Shown here piece by piece: positions 16,247 through 25,574 of a DNA stretch of 33,528 bases. The stretch is from Burkholderiaceae bacterium (GTDB lineage: Bacteria > Pseudomonadota > Gammaproteobacteria > Burkholderiales > WYBJ01). Within the stretch, counting starts at the first letter, position 1; each line of letters begins with the position of its first letter. A model generated the notes under the pieces. It searched no databases, was not told where the DNA came from, and saw only the letters and a program-made list of their open reading frames with translations. Position numbers and translations under genes: made by a program. The stretch lies in contig WYBJ01000143.1 of the NCBI GenBank assembly GCA_011525945.1, positions 1 to 33,528 on the forward strand. Direction: 5' to 3'.

Positions 16247-16882
16247 TCACGTGCAGCGACCTCCGGGCGCATTGCCCGGAACGGGCGGCGTGAAGGCGGG
16301 TTTCTCCTCCCAGTCGCGGTCGAAATCCTCCGCCGGGGGCGCCGGGGCGCGGGCATCGAGCCCCTTCTCTCCGCCGATCGCGAGCAGCGCCGCCATCACC
16401 GCAGCGTAGCGGCTGTGCCGCTGCAGCAGGGTGTTGCCGAGCGAGCGCAGGATGTGCGCCATCTCGCCGATGGTGTCGCGCACTTCCGCGGCATCTCGGC
16501 AGCTCAGGTATTCGAGCATGAGCGGCAGGTGATCGGGCAGCTCGTCGGCGACCGGATCCAGGCCGGCGTCGAGGTAGCGCGCGCGCAGCTCGAGCATCGC
16601 CGGGCCGCGCTGGCGGCCGTCGCCATGCACGTGCTCGAATAGGTTGAGCGAGGTGCGCCGGCCGCGGTCGAACAGGTTGACGTAACGGCCCTCGGCTTCG
16701 AGCGCGCCGCTCGCCGCGATCTCGTCCGCCAGCGCGACCAGGGCCTCCTTGTGCCGCCGGTCTAGCGCACGCGCGTCGCGGATCGCGTCGACGATCTCGG
16801 GCAACGCCGCGCGCAGCTCGTCATCGGGGTAAGCGAGCAGGACGGAGAGAGCGCGCAGCAGTCGGGCGGGATCAGCGGACAT
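16247..16882 (-). CDS. narJ: Nitrate reductase assembly chaperone NarJ
   Basis: A 211-residue TorD/NarJ-type chaperone that helps insert the molybdenum cofactor into NarG and holds NarGH until membrane attachment. The family block NLFEHVHGDGRQRGPAM is at 80-96 and DHLPLMLEYLS at 117-127. The C-terminal tail is proline- and acid-rich. The ATG at 16882 is chosen; an in-frame TTG at 16894 would add four residues, and neither has a clear ribosome site. It lies 18 bases after narH in the standard GHJI order. Confidence 0.93.
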   Translation of the reverse strand: MSADPARLLRALSVLLAYPDDELRAALPEIVDAIRDARALDRRHKEALVALADEIAASGALEAEGRYVNLFDRGRRTSLNLFEHVHGDGRQRGPAMLELRARYLDAGLDPVADELPDHLPLMLEYLSCRDAAEVRDTIGEMAHILRSLGNTLLQRHSRYAAVMAALLAIGGEKGLDARAPAPPAEDFDRDWEEKPAFTPPVPGNAPGGRCT

Positions 16883-16900
16883 CGGCGTATGCAATGAACG

Positions 16901-18442
16901 TCACTCGGCCTCGTCCAGCTTGCGGATGGGGATCATCTTGCGCCGTCCCATCTTGCCGCCGAACAGGCCGGCCTTGGCATCGATGCCGTCGCAGCCGTTG
17001 CCGAAAGTAAACCCGCAGCCGCCGCGGATCTTGTAGGCGTCGTGGGCAGTCTCGCGATGCGCGGTGGGGATCACGAAGCGGTCCTCGTAGTTGGCGATCG
17101 CGAGGTAGCGGTGCATCTCGCCAGCGGTCGCCTCGTCGAGGCCGACGCTGGAGAGCAGCGCCGGATCCTGGAATTCGCCGAGCTGCTTGGCGCGGAACCA
17201 GGCGCGCATCGCGAGCATGCGTTCCAGCGCGCTCACGACGGGCGCCTCGTTGCCGGCGGTCAGCAGGTTGGCGAGGTAGCGCACCGGGATGCGCAACGAG
17301 CCCACGTCCGGCAGGCCGTTCGCGCTGCTGCCGATGGCGCCCGCGTTGGCGTGCGCGCTGATCGGCGAGAGCGGCGGCACGTACCACACCATCGGCAGCG
17401 TGCGGTATTCCGGGTGCAGCGGGAAGGCGATCTTCCATTCGACCGCCATCTTGTACGCGGGCGAATTGCGTGCGGCTTCGATCCACGACTCGGCGATTCC
17501 GTCCTCGAGGGCCCGGCGCCGGATTTCAGGATCGAACGGATCGAGGAACAGGTCGAGCTGGGCGTGGTAGAGGTCGTGCGGATTTTCGACCGAGGCAGCT
17601 TCCTCGATGCGGTCGGAGTCGTACAGTAGCGCCCCCAGGTAGCGGATGCGCCCGACGCACGTTTCCGAACACACGGTGGGCATACCCGCCTCGATGCGCG
17701 GGTAGCAGAACGTGCACTTCTCGGCCTTGCCGCTCACCCAGTTGTAGTACATCTTCTTGTACGGGCAGCCCGAGACGCACATGCGCCAGCCGCGGCACTT
17801 GTCCTGGTCGACGAGGACGATGCCGTCCTCCTCGCGCTTGTAGATCGAGCCGGAGGGGCAGGAGGCCACGCAGCTCGGGTTGAGGCAGTGCTCGCATAGC
17901 CGCGGCAGGTACAGCATGAAGGTGTTCTCGAACTGGCCGTAGATGTCTTTCTGCACCGCCTCGAAGTTGTAGTCCTTGCTGCGCTTGTCGAATTCGCCGC
18001 CGAGGATCTCCTCCCAGTTCGGTCCCCACTCGACCTTGTCCATGGTTCGACCCGAGACGAGCGAGATCGGGCGCGCCACCGGCGCGGTCGGCAGCTCGGG
18101 CGCGGTCTGCAGGTTCTCGTAGTCGAAGGTGAACGGCTCGTAGTAGTCGTCGATCTCGGGCAGATAGGGATTGGCGAAGATGCGCGCGAGCACCGCCCAG
18201 CGCCCGCCCTGCCTGGGCACCAGCTTGCCGCCGCGCTTGCGCTCCCAGCCGCCCTTCCAGCGCTGCTGGTTTTCCCAGTCCTTCGGGTAGCCGATGCCGG
18301 GCTTGGTCTCGACGTTGTTGAACCAGACGTACTCCATGCCCTTGCGCGAAGTCCACACGTTCTTGCAGGTCACCGAGCAGGTGTGGCAGCCGATGCATTT
18401 GTCGAGGTTCAGCACCATCGCGATCTGTGCGCGGATCTTCAT
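16901..18442 (-). CDS. narH: Respiratory nitrate reductase beta subunit NarH
   Basis: A 513-residue iron-sulfur subunit that relays electrons from NarI heme to NarG. All cluster ligands are present: Cys16, 19, 22, 26; Cys183, 186, 191, 195; Cys216, 222, 226; and Cys243, 246, 258, 262. Trp219 sits in CRGWRMC, where a cysteine would occur in a four-Cys motif, which gives the 3Fe-4S cluster typical of NarH. The ATG at 18442 is preceded by GGAG overlapping the narG stop codon, with a 4-base gap between the genes. Length equals the family norm. Confidence 0.97.
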   Translation of the reverse strand: MKIRAQIAMVLNLDKCIGCHTCSVTCKNVWTSRKGMEYVWFNNVETKPGIGYPKDWENQQRWKGGWERKRGGKLVPRQGGRWAVLARIFANPYLPEIDDYYEPFTFDYENLQTAPELPTAPVARPISLVSGRTMDKVEWGPNWEEILGGEFDKRSKDYNFEAVQKDIYGQFENTFMLYLPRLCEHCLNPSCVASCPSGSIYKREEDGIVLVDQDKCRGWRMCVSGCPYKKMYYNWVSGKAEKCTFCYPRIEAGMPTVCSETCVGRIRYLGALLYDSDRIEEAASVENPHDLYHAQLDLFLDPFDPEIRRRALEDGIAESWIEAARNSPAYKMAVEWKIAFPLHPEYRTLPMVWYVPPLSPISAHANAGAIGSSANGLPDVGSLRIPVRYLANLLTAGNEAPVVSALERMLAMRAWFRAKQLGEFQDPALLSSVGLDEATAGEMHRYLAIANYEDRFVIPTAHRETAHDAYKIRGGCGFTFGNGCDGIDAKAGLFGGKMGRRKMIPIRKLDEAE

Positions 18443-18446
18443 CTGC

Positions 18447-21400
18447 CTACTCCGGCTGCTGCACTTTGAGCTCGGCCTCGCGCGCCGCGTGCTGGATGCG
18501 ATCCATCCAGTCGATCGTGCCCATCTTGCGCACGATCACGAAGCCGTCGCGGTCGTTGCCGACCGGTCCGTAATAATTGAAGCTCCACGAGAACTGCGCC
18601 GCGCCGCCGATCATCTGCGTGGGCTTGGGCATGATGCGCGTGACCGAATTGTGGATGCCGCCGCGCATGCCGGTGATCTCCGAACCCGGCACGTTTACGA
18701 TCTTTTCCTGCGCGTGGTACATCAGGCACATGCCTGCCTTTACGCGCTGGCTGACGACCGCGCGCGCGGTCAGCGAGCCGTTGGCGTTGAAGCACTCGAT
18801 CCAGTCGTTGTCCGCGATGCCGGCGGTGTTCGCGTCGACTTCCGAGATCCAGACGATCGGGCCTGCGCGCGACAGCGTCAGCATGATCAGGTTGTCGGTG
18901 TAGGTCGAATGGATGCCCCACTTCTGGTGCGGCGTGACGAAATTGAGCGCGATCTCCGGGTGGCCGTTGGGCTTCTTTCCGAGCAGCGGGCGAACCGTGC
19001 GCGTATCGACCGGCGGGCGGTACAAGGCGAACGCTTCGCCGTAGTCCCGGATCCACGGATGATCGAGGTAGAAATGCTGGCGCCCGGTCAGGGTGCGCCA
19101 CGGTACCAGCTCGTGGACGTTGATGTAGCTGCCGTTGTAGCTGACCTCATCGCTCTGGATCCCCGACCAGACGGGCGAGGTGATGACCTTGCGCGGCTGC
19201 GCCTGGAGGTCGCGGAAGCGGATCTTCTCCTGTTCGCGCTCCTGCGCGAGGTGCGTGAGGCTGAGGCCGGTGGACCTCGACACGTCCTGCCAGCCGCGCA
19301 CCGCGACCTCGCCGTTGGTTTCGGGCGCGAGCATCAGGATGGTCTCGGCCGCGTCGATGTCGCTCGAGATGCGCGGCCGGCCCTTCGCGGGCCCATCGGC
19401 GACCGTGTAGTTGAGCGCGGCCAGCGCCTTCACCTCGTCGAGCGCATCCCAGTGCACGCCCTTGGCGCCGTCGCCGAGGGTGTCGAGCAGCGGGCCGAGC
19501 GAGGTATAGCGGGCGTAGACGGCGCGGTAGTCGCGCTGCACGAAGGTGATGGCGGGCCCGGTCACGCCGGGCACGTAGTCGCACTCGCCCTTCTTCCAGT
19601 CGCGCACCTCGAAGGGCTGCGCCAGCTCGTTGGGGGTGTCGTGCATGATCGGCGAGAGCACCACGTCCTTCTCGGCGCTGCCGAGCTCGCCTTCGCACAA
19701 CTCGGAGAACTTCCTCGCGATCGCCTTGAAGGCCTCCCAGTCGCTCTTCGACTGGTACACCGGGTCGACCGCGGCCGAGAACGGGTGGATGAACGTGTGC
19801 ATGTCGGTGGTCGAGAGATCGTGCTTCTCGTACCACGACGCGGTAGGAAGCACGATGTCCGAATACAGCGCGGTGGTGGACATGCGGAAGTCGAGCGTCA
19901 CCACCAGGTCGAGCTTGCCCTCGGGTGCAGGGTCGCGCCACACGACCTCCTCGGGTTTCGCACCGCCTTCGGCCCCGAGATCCTTGCCCTGCAAGCCGTC
20001 GCGGGTGCCGAGGAAGTGCTTCAGGAAATACTCATGGCCCTTGCCCGAGGAGCCGAGCAGGTTGGAGCGCCACACGAACAGGTTGCGCGGGAAGTTATCC
20101 GGGTTGTCGGGATCCTCGCAGGCGAGCGCGAGCTTGCCCGACTTCAGCGCATCGACCACGTATTGCCTGGGATCGTCGCCGGACGCGGCGGCCTCGCGCG
20201 CCACCTGCAGCGGATTGCGGTTCAATTGCGGCGCCGACGGCAGCCAACCCATGCGCTTGGCGCGCACGCCGCAATCGACGATGCTGCCGCTCTGGCGGCT
20301 CCGGTCGGCGAGCGGCGAGAGCAGGTCATCCAGCCCGAGCATTTCGTAGCGCCACTGGTCGGAATGCAGGTAGAAGAAATCGGTGCCAGCCATGTGCCGC
20401 GGCGGCCGCACCCAGTCGAGCGCGAACGCGAGCGTCGCCCAACCCGCTTCGGGGCGGATGCATTCCTGCCCCGTATAGTGCGACCAGCCGCCGCCGGACT
20501 TGCCGACGGTGCCGCAGAGCAGCAGCACGTTGATGACCGCGCGGTAGCTGACGTCCTGGTGGAACCAGTGATTCATCCCCGAGCCGATGATCACCATCGA
20601 GCGGCCCTGCGTCTTTTCCGCGTTCGAGGCGAAGCCGCGCGCCACTTCGATCACGCTCGCCGCGGGAGCGCCTGTGATTGACTCCTGCCACGCCGGCGTA
20701 TACGGGACGTTGTCAGCGAAGCTTTTCGCGCAGGCCCCGCCCAGGTTCCGGTCGATGCCATAGTGCGCGCACAGCAGGTCGAACACCGTGGCGGCCACGG
20801 TCTGGCCGCTCCGCGTCGCGAACCTGCGCACCGGGACCTTGCGCACCAGCACTTCGCCCTGCTCGTTGTGCGGAAAGTGCTCGTTGACGACGCCGCCGAA
20901 ATACGGAAAGGCGACGTCCAGCACATCGTCGCGCCGCTCGATTTCGGTCAGCTGCAATTCGATCTCGTCGCCGCCGGCGGCTTTCTGCTCGAGGTTCCAC
21001 TTGGCGCGGTCGGCGCTGTCCTTCGCCGGCCAGCGGAAGCCGATCGATCCGCGCGGTGCGACCAGCTGGCCGGTCATGGTAATGCCGACGGTCTTCCAGT
21101 CGGCATGCTCGGGAGTACCGAGCGAATCGGCGAAATCGCTGGCGCGCAGATAACGGTCGGGCACCCAGCGCTCGCCGTCGCGGCGCAGGCTCACGAGCAT
21201 CGGCAGGTCGGTGAAGCGCCGACAGTAGTCCTGGAAGTAGCCGACCTGGCGGTCGATGAAGAACTCGCGCAGGATCACGTGGCCCATCGCCATGGCGAGC
21301 GCGCCATCGGTGCCCTGCTTGGGGTGCAACCAGATATCGGAGAGCTTGGACACTTCCGAGTAATCCGGGCTCACCGCGACGACCTGGGTGCCGTTGTAGC

Positions 21401-22208
21401 GCGCTTCGACGAAGAAATGCGCATCCGGCGTGCGCGTCTGGGGTACGTTCGAGCCCCAGGCGATCAGGTAGCCGGAGTTGTACCAGTCGGCCGACTCGGG
21501 TACGTCGGTCTGCTCGCCCCAGACCTGCGGGCTGGCGGCCGGCAGATCGCAATACCAGTCGTAGAAGGACAGCAGGGTGCCGCCGATCAGGCTCAGGTAA
21601 CGCGTCCCCGAGCCGTACGACACCATCGACATCGCCGGAATCGGCGTGAACCCAGCGACGCGGTCGGGACCATACTGCTTGACGGTGAACACGTTCGCTG
21701 CCGCGACGATTTCCAGCGCCTCGTCCCACTTTGCGCGCACGAAGCCGCCAAGACCGCGAACTGCCTTGAAATCCCTGGCCTCGGGATCGCGCATCAGCCC
21801 TGCCCAGGCCTGGACCGGCTGCAGGGTCTTGCGCAATTCGCGCCAGCGTTTCAGTAGCCGGCCGCGCACCATCGGGTATTTCAGGCGGTTGGCGCTGTAG
21901 AGGTACCACGAGTACGACGCGCCGCGCGAGCAGCCGCGCGGCTCGTGGTTGGGCATGTCCGGGCGCGTACGCGGGTAGTCGGTTTGCTGGGTTTCCCAGG
22001 TGACTACGCCCTGCTTGACGTGGATCTTCCAACTGCACGAGCCGGTGCAATTGACTCCGTGCGTGGAACGCACCGTCTTGTCGTACGACCAGCGGTTGCG
22101 GTATCCGTCTTCCCATTGACGCGCCTCGATGCGTGTTTCGCCCCAGCCGCCGGAGAAAGATTCGCGCGCGCGCGAGAAGTAGCGTAGCCGTTCCAGAAGC
22201 TGGCCCAT
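18447..22208 (-). CDS. narG: Respiratory nitrate reductase alpha subunit NarG
   Basis: A 1253-residue molybdopterin-guanine-dinucleotide enzyme that reduces nitrate to nitrite on the cytoplasmic side. The FS0 cluster ligands His50, Cys54, Cys58 and Cys93 are visible (THGVNCTGSCSW; RGCSRGASYSW). The Asp near 221 in YCDLP corresponds to the molybdenum ligand of E. coli NarG. Long blocks such as GEQTDVPESADWYNSGY and WGSNVPQTRTPDAHFF are nearly identical to NarG. The N-terminus lacks a true Tat signal, as expected. The ATG at 22208 has a TGAGG site upstream. It is the first gene of the operon and is probably controlled from the 401-bp leader before it. Confidence 0.98.
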   Translation of the reverse strand: MGQLLERLRYFSRARESFSGGWGETRIEARQWEDGYRNRWSYDKTVRSTHGVNCTGSCSWKIHVKQGVVTWETQQTDYPRTRPDMPNHEPRGCSRGASYSWYLYSANRLKYPMVRGRLLKRWRELRKTLQPVQAWAGLMRDPEARDFKAVRGLGGFVRAKWDEALEIVAAANVFTVKQYGPDRVAGFTPIPAMSMVSYGSGTRYLSLIGGTLLSFYDWYCDLPAASPQVWGEQTDVPESADWYNSGYLIAWGSNVPQTRTPDAHFFVEARYNGTQVVAVSPDYSEVSKLSDIWLHPKQGTDGALAMAMGHVILREFFIDRQVGYFQDYCRRFTDLPMLVSLRRDGERWVPDRYLRASDFADSLGTPEHADWKTVGITMTGQLVAPRGSIGFRWPAKDSADRAKWNLEQKAAGGDEIELQLTEIERRDDVLDVAFPYFGGVVNEHFPHNEQGEVLVRKVPVRRFATRSGQTVAATVFDLLCAHYGIDRNLGGACAKSFADNVPYTPAWQESITGAPAASVIEVARGFASNAEKTQGRSMVIIGSGMNHWFHQDVSYRAVINVLLLCGTVGKSGGGWSHYTGQECIRPEAGWATLAFALDWVRPPRHMAGTDFFYLHSDQWRYEMLGLDDLLSPLADRSRQSGSIVDCGVRAKRMGWLPSAPQLNRNPLQVAREAAASGDDPRQYVVDALKSGKLALACEDPDNPDNFPRNLFVWRSNLLGSSGKGHEYFLKHFLGTRDGLQGKDLGAEGGAKPEEVVWRDPAPEGKLDLVVTLDFRMSTTALYSDIVLPTASWYEKHDLSTTDMHTFIHPFSAAVDPVYQSKSDWEAFKAIARKFSELCEGELGSAEKDVVLSPIMHDTPNELAQPFEVRDWKKGECDYVPGVTGPAITFVQRDYRAVYARYTSLGPLLDTLGDGAKGVHWDALDEVKALAALNYTVADGPAKGRPRISSDIDAAETILMLAPETNGEVAVRGWQDVSRSTGLSLTHLAQEREQEKIRFRDLQAQPRKVITSPVWSGIQSDEVSYNGSYINVHELVPWRTLTGRQHFYLDHPWIRDYGEAFALYRPPVDTRTVRPLLGKKPNGHPEIALNFVTPHQKWGIHSTYTDNLIMLTLSRAGPIVWISEVDANTAGIADNDWIECFNANGSLTARAVVSQRVKAGMCLMYHAQEKIVNVPGSEITGMRGGIHNSVTRIMPKPTQMIGGAAQFSWSFNYYGPVGNDRDGFVIVRKMGTIDWMDRIQHAAREAELKVQQPE

Positions 22209-22275
22209 GAATGAACCTCAACCAGGAATGTGCAAGGCTGCGAAGGCGCTACGCAATATTCTGTCCCGAGGCGAA

Positions 22276-22293
22276 AACGAGTCGACGCTCGTT
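22276..22293. promoter_or_regulatory. Dyad AACGAG-N6-CTCGTT upstream of narG
   Basis: A perfect 6-bp inverted repeat with a 6-base centre, about 76 bases before the narG start codon. If AATATT (22260-22255) is the -10, the dyad centre falls near -37, a plausible activator or repressor position. It does not match the FNR or NarL consensus. The regulator is unknown. Confidence 0.3.
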
Positions 22294-22437
22294 CCCACAA
22301 GCGACGAACGCAAGCGCAGCCGAGGCCACTGGCGCCTACGCGGGAGCGGCTCAAAGAGTACGAGACAGGGCTCGCAGGGCAGGAGACTCCCATGCTGCCG
22401 CTCGCACGAACTGGTACAGAACAGTCACCGGTTGGGC

Positions 22438-22463
22438 TTGACCGCGCGCATGCGCAAGGTCAA
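22438..22463. promoter_or_regulatory. 26-bp imperfect palindrome, TTGACC/GGTCAA arms
   Basis: The arms TTGACC (22438-22443) and GGTCAA (22458-22463) share their centre with an inner perfect palindrome GCGCATGCGC (22446-22455). Only the two bases between arm and core on each side fail to pair, so 22 of 26 bases are symmetric. No T tract follows, which argues against a simple terminator for the gene at 22610. An operator is more likely, but its protein is unknown. Confidence 0.4.
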
Positions 22464-22609
22464 ACAGCGCCGCCCCGGCGGCTATAGAAACCGCTGGCGT
22501 GCAGACCCGCCAGTCGGTCGACCGTACTGCGGGGCTGGGCCGCTTGCCGGCTTTCGGCGCCCCGTCGCGGCGCCTGCCGCGCCCACGTGCGTCTTGTCCG
22601 CCGGCGCAA

Positions 22610-23323
22610 TCAGTATCCGGAGAACTCCTCGGTCCGGGTGTTATCCTCGTCCACGCCGGCTTCGTCCAGCAGCTTCCTCATCGCGGCGACCATCGCCGCC
22701 GGGCCGCACAGATAGTAGATCGGCGCTTTCAGGTCGCTGACGTGCCGTGCGAGCATGCTCGCATTGATCAGACCACGCTCACCACGCCATCCGCCAGGCG
22801 CCTCATCCATGACCGGCACGAACGTGAAGTTCGAGTTGGCCTTCGCGTACGACTCGAGATCGGCCATGAAAGCGGCATCCGCTGGGGTCTTGTTCGCATA
22901 CAACAGGGTGATTCGGTGCGCGGTCTTGTCGTGCGTTGCCTGGGCGATGATGCTGCGCACCGGCGTGATCCCGATGCCGCCGGTCAGAAACACCGCCGGG
23001 GTGCGCTCGTTGTTGTGCAACGTAAAACTGCCGTAAGGCGCATCGAGCTTCACTTCGGCGCCGATCGGCAATGCTCTGAGCACCCGCTTGAAGGCCGTAT
23101 CGCGCAATCGCGTTGCCATCATCAGATCGGCTTCGTACGGGGCATGCGCCAGGGAGAAACCGCGGATGTTGCCTTCTTCATCGGTTTCGGGCGGGTCGAG
23201 CAAGGTGATGTCGCCAAACTGCCCCGCCTTGAATTCAAACCCTTTCGGCTTTGCCAGATGGATGGCCATGGTCGAGTGGGCGACGATGTCTTTGCGCATC
23301 AGCTTCACGTTGTAGATCGGCAT
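22610..23323 (-). CDS. Ferredoxin-NADP reductase-like FAD oxidoreductase
   Basis: A 237-residue two-domain flavoprotein. The FAD domain carries RGFS at 54-57 (the RxYS-type flavin motif). The NAD(P) domain carries GGIGITP at 115-121 and CGPAAMV at 206-212, and the chain ends in EEFSGY, an aromatic terminus common in this superfamily. No Fe-S, FMN or globin domain is fused, so it needs a separate electron partner. The ATG at 23323 has GGAGG a few bases upstream. It lies upstream of narG on the same strand but 401 bp away, so co-transcription is uncertain. Electron donation to a ferredoxin, rubredoxin or oxygenase is possible; the partner is not in view. Confidence 0.88.
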   Translation of the reverse strand: MPIYNVKLMRKDIVAHSTMAIHLAKPKGFEFKAGQFGDITLLDPPETDEEGNIRGFSLAHAPYEADLMMATRLRDTAFKRVLRALPIGAEVKLDAPYGSFTLHNNERTPAVFLTGGIGITPVRSIIAQATHDKTAHRITLLYANKTPADAAFMADLESYAKANSNFTFVPVMDEAPGGWRGERGLINASMLARHVSDLKAPIYYLCGPAAMVAAMRKLLDEAGVDEDNTRTEEFSGY

Positions 23324-23586
23324 CCTTGCCTCCGGCAGTAATTTGCTCCGTGCACGCCCTCTCTTCGCAAGCGGCGAGCCCGGGGCACCGCCGCACGGAC
23401 GAACGAGCGAACGCCGCCAGCCCGCAACGTGCCGCGCGCCGGATCGAGAGCGCCCTCAGGCGCTTTCGATGCTGGCGCAGCGGAACGGTTTCGAGACTTC
23501 GGCGACCCGGCTTGGCGGTGCTGAGCCGGGTAAGCGCCGACCGAGCTTCCTCGCGAGCACGGCGGATCATGCGATCGTGTCTAGGC

Positions 23587-25011
23587 CTACCACGACCCGT
23601 GGTACTCCGGTACGCGCGAGACAAGGGGCAGCGCCGCGACGAGCAGCAAGGCCACCATGGCGTAGACCCAGGCTTGGGTGCGGCTGGGGTCATGGGAACT
23701 CGCGAGTATCGCGGTGACGATCGACACCGAGCTGATCGATCCGATCTGAAGCGACGCGGTGCGCAGCGCGGCGAGGATCGACGAATGCTCGGGTGCGAGT
23801 TGCAGCCCGGCGTTGCGGCTGGCCGGGTTGAGCGCGCCGCGCCCGGCGCCGATCAGGAATGCCGCACCCGCCAACCAGGCGTAGGGCGGCATGCCGGCGA
23901 CCGGGCTTACGGCGAGCAGCAGCATCCCGGTTGCGACGCTCATGCCGCCTATATACAACGGCAGCCGATAACCGGTGCGCCGTAGCGCCAGCGCGGCCGC
24001 GACGGACACGACGATCGCGGCCGCCCCCTGGGGGATGAGCAGCGCGCCGGAGTCGAATGCGTCGAAACCGTAGCGGTTGGTTGCATACAGCGGGATCAGC
24101 ACCATCGCACCGGTGGTGATGCCCCCGTAAACCATATTGATGAGGTTGACCGGTCCGAAACCGGCTCCGTAGATCAGGCGCGGGGCGATGAACGGCGAAG
24201 CCGATCGATTGATGTGATGGACGAATATCCGCAGCGCGACGATCGCGACCATAAGCGCCAGCGCGAATGCCGGCGACCACAGCTGCGCTTGCTCTTCGCC
24301 CAGGAAGCTCACGGCCAGCATGCCCGCGAGAAGCCCGCCGCCGAGCAGCGTCATGCCGGCAGCGTCCATCTCGAAATGGGTCTGCTTCGTCCGCGGCGTA
24401 TCGCGCGGTACGTAACACAATGTCAGCACGGCGACGGCGATCCCGATCGGCACGTTAACGAAGAACACGCCCCGCCAGCTCCAGTACGTGACGAAAAGCC
24501 CGCCGAATACGGGTCCGATCATTGCGCCTATCGGAAAGATGCTGCCGAACAGGCTGACCGCGCGATCGCGCGCGGCGCCGAAATGATCCACGACGATTCC
24601 GGTTGCCGACGGGGTGAGGCCGGCTCCGCCGGCGGCCTGCAGCGCGCGCAACGCGATCAGCACGAAGATGTTTTCGGCCAGCCCGCAGAGCAGCGACGCC
24701 GCCGTGAACGCGCCCACCGACCCGAGAAATACCAGGCGGTGGCCGTACCTCTCGCTCAGCCGGCCGCTGATCGGCAGCATCAACACGAAGCCGAGCGAGT
24801 ACGCCGTGATGGTCCACCCGGCCCAGTTGATCGACGTGTGCAATCCGTGCTGCAGAGAATGCAGCGCCGTCGCGACGATGGTCGAGTCGACCGACATCAT
24901 CAGCAAGGCCATGGCGACGATCGCGAACACCGGCACGCGGCGGATGGGCTCGCTTGCCGCGGCGGGGTCCGAATACTCGCCGACTCTTCGCGTATCGCGC
25001 CCCGCATTCAT
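23587..25011 (-). CDS. MFS drug/proton antiporter, DHA2 (EmrB/QacA-like) family
   Basis: A 474-residue inner-membrane exporter. The first membrane segment ends in the DHA2 hallmark MSVDSTIVATAL (Asp42). Motif A is GRLSERYGHRL (83-93), and the antiporter motif appears as GAMIGPVFGGLF in the fifth segment. Hydrophobic segments suggest about 14 helices. The ATG at 25011 is chosen because earlier codons add arginine-rich non-membrane sequence; no strong ribosome site is visible. It lies 149 bp after a truncated TetR gene on the same strand, probably its former regulator. The exported substrate is unknown. Confidence 0.9.
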   Translation of the reverse strand: MNAGRDTRRVGEYSDPAAASEPIRRVPVFAIVAMALLMMSVDSTIVATALHSLQHGLHTSINWAGWTITAYSLGFVLMLPISGRLSERYGHRLVFLGSVGAFTAASLLCGLAENIFVLIALRALQAAGGAGLTPSATGIVVDHFGAARDRAVSLFGSIFPIGAMIGPVFGGLFVTYWSWRGVFFVNVPIGIAVAVLTLCYVPRDTPRTKQTHFEMDAAGMTLLGGGLLAGMLAVSFLGEEQAQLWSPAFALALMVAIVALRIFVHHINRSASPFIAPRLIYGAGFGPVNLINMVYGGITTGAMVLIPLYATNRYGFDAFDSGALLIPQGAAAIVVSVAAALALRRTGYRLPLYIGGMSVATGMLLLAVSPVAGMPPYAWLAGAAFLIGAGRGALNPASRNAGLQLAPEHSSILAALRTASLQIGSISSVSIVTAILASSHDPSRTQAWVYAMVALLLVAALPLVSRVPEYHGSW

Positions 25012-25160
25012 GCTTGGCGTTTTCCGTGCGAGCGCGAGCGGTGAAATCTGAATGCGGCCACGATCGAGTAACAAGCAATTGACGCCCCCGTCCAATCGCG
25101 CCATCGCGGCGACCGGGGTTTCGGCTCGCGGCGCAGCCAAGCGCCGGGCGCGCCGAGTTC

Positions 25161-25574
25161 TCAGTGCGGCTTCTTCTGGACTGACCTGCCCTTCAGCTCG
25201 GCGAGCGCGGGACGCACCGAGGAGGCGAAGCGGGCCGGGTCATCGCACGAGCGGGCGATGAGCATCGCGCCTTCCAGCGTGCCGACGGTCATGCGCGCCA
25301 CATCGCGCGCCGGTGCGCCAGCACGCAGCCACTTCTCCTTTCGCCCGCGCACGATGAGCGCGGCGAGCCAGGTCTCGCTCGTCTCGAAGAACCGCCGCAC
25401 CTGCGCGCGCATCGCCTTGGGCAGCGTGCTGTATTCGGCGGCGAGCATGCCACACAGGCACATCCGGTCGCTGACCAGCACGTCCTCGTAGAGCTGCGCG
25501 TAGCGCTCAAGCTTGCGGAACGCGTCCTCCTCGGTGCGGTCGATGCCGGCGAGCGCCGCCTCGAAGCGCGCCCT
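25161..25574 (-). pseudogene. TetR-family regulator, 5'-truncated (no DNA-binding domain)
   Basis: About 137 residues match the ligand-binding half of TetR regulators (RARFEAALAGID, LYEDVL, RMCLCGMLAAEYSTLP, VRRFFETSETWLAAL). In the full-length family this part follows a helix-turn-helix of about 50 residues. Upstream of 25574 the reading frame loses similarity and meets a TGA at 25617-25619, and no helix-turn-helix was found in other minus-strand frames nearby. The break lies close to the promoter side of the divergent copper operon, which suggests a rearrangement there. A short product from the GTG at 25481 is possible but could not bind DNA in the usual way. Confidence 0.75.

Larger units (their letters stand above)
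22209..22609. other. Intergenic leader upstream of narG (401 bp)
   Basis: No supported gene. It separates the reductase-like gene at 22610 from narG on the same strand and should hold the nar promoter. An AATATT at 22255-22260 could be a leftward -10. No good FNR box (TTGAT-N4-ATCAA) was found by eye. Two dyads at 22276-22293 and 22438-22463 are listed separately. Confidence 0.6.

Noticed and set aside
18294..20681. 795-codon plus-strand open frame opposite narG and narH
   Set aside because: Its whole length is antisense to two highly conserved nitrate reductase genes. The product is low-complexity with no recognisable fold.
22209..22740. Several short plus-strand frames upstream of narG
   Set aside because: They overlap each other in different frames, show no conserved features, and one runs antisense into the reductase gene.
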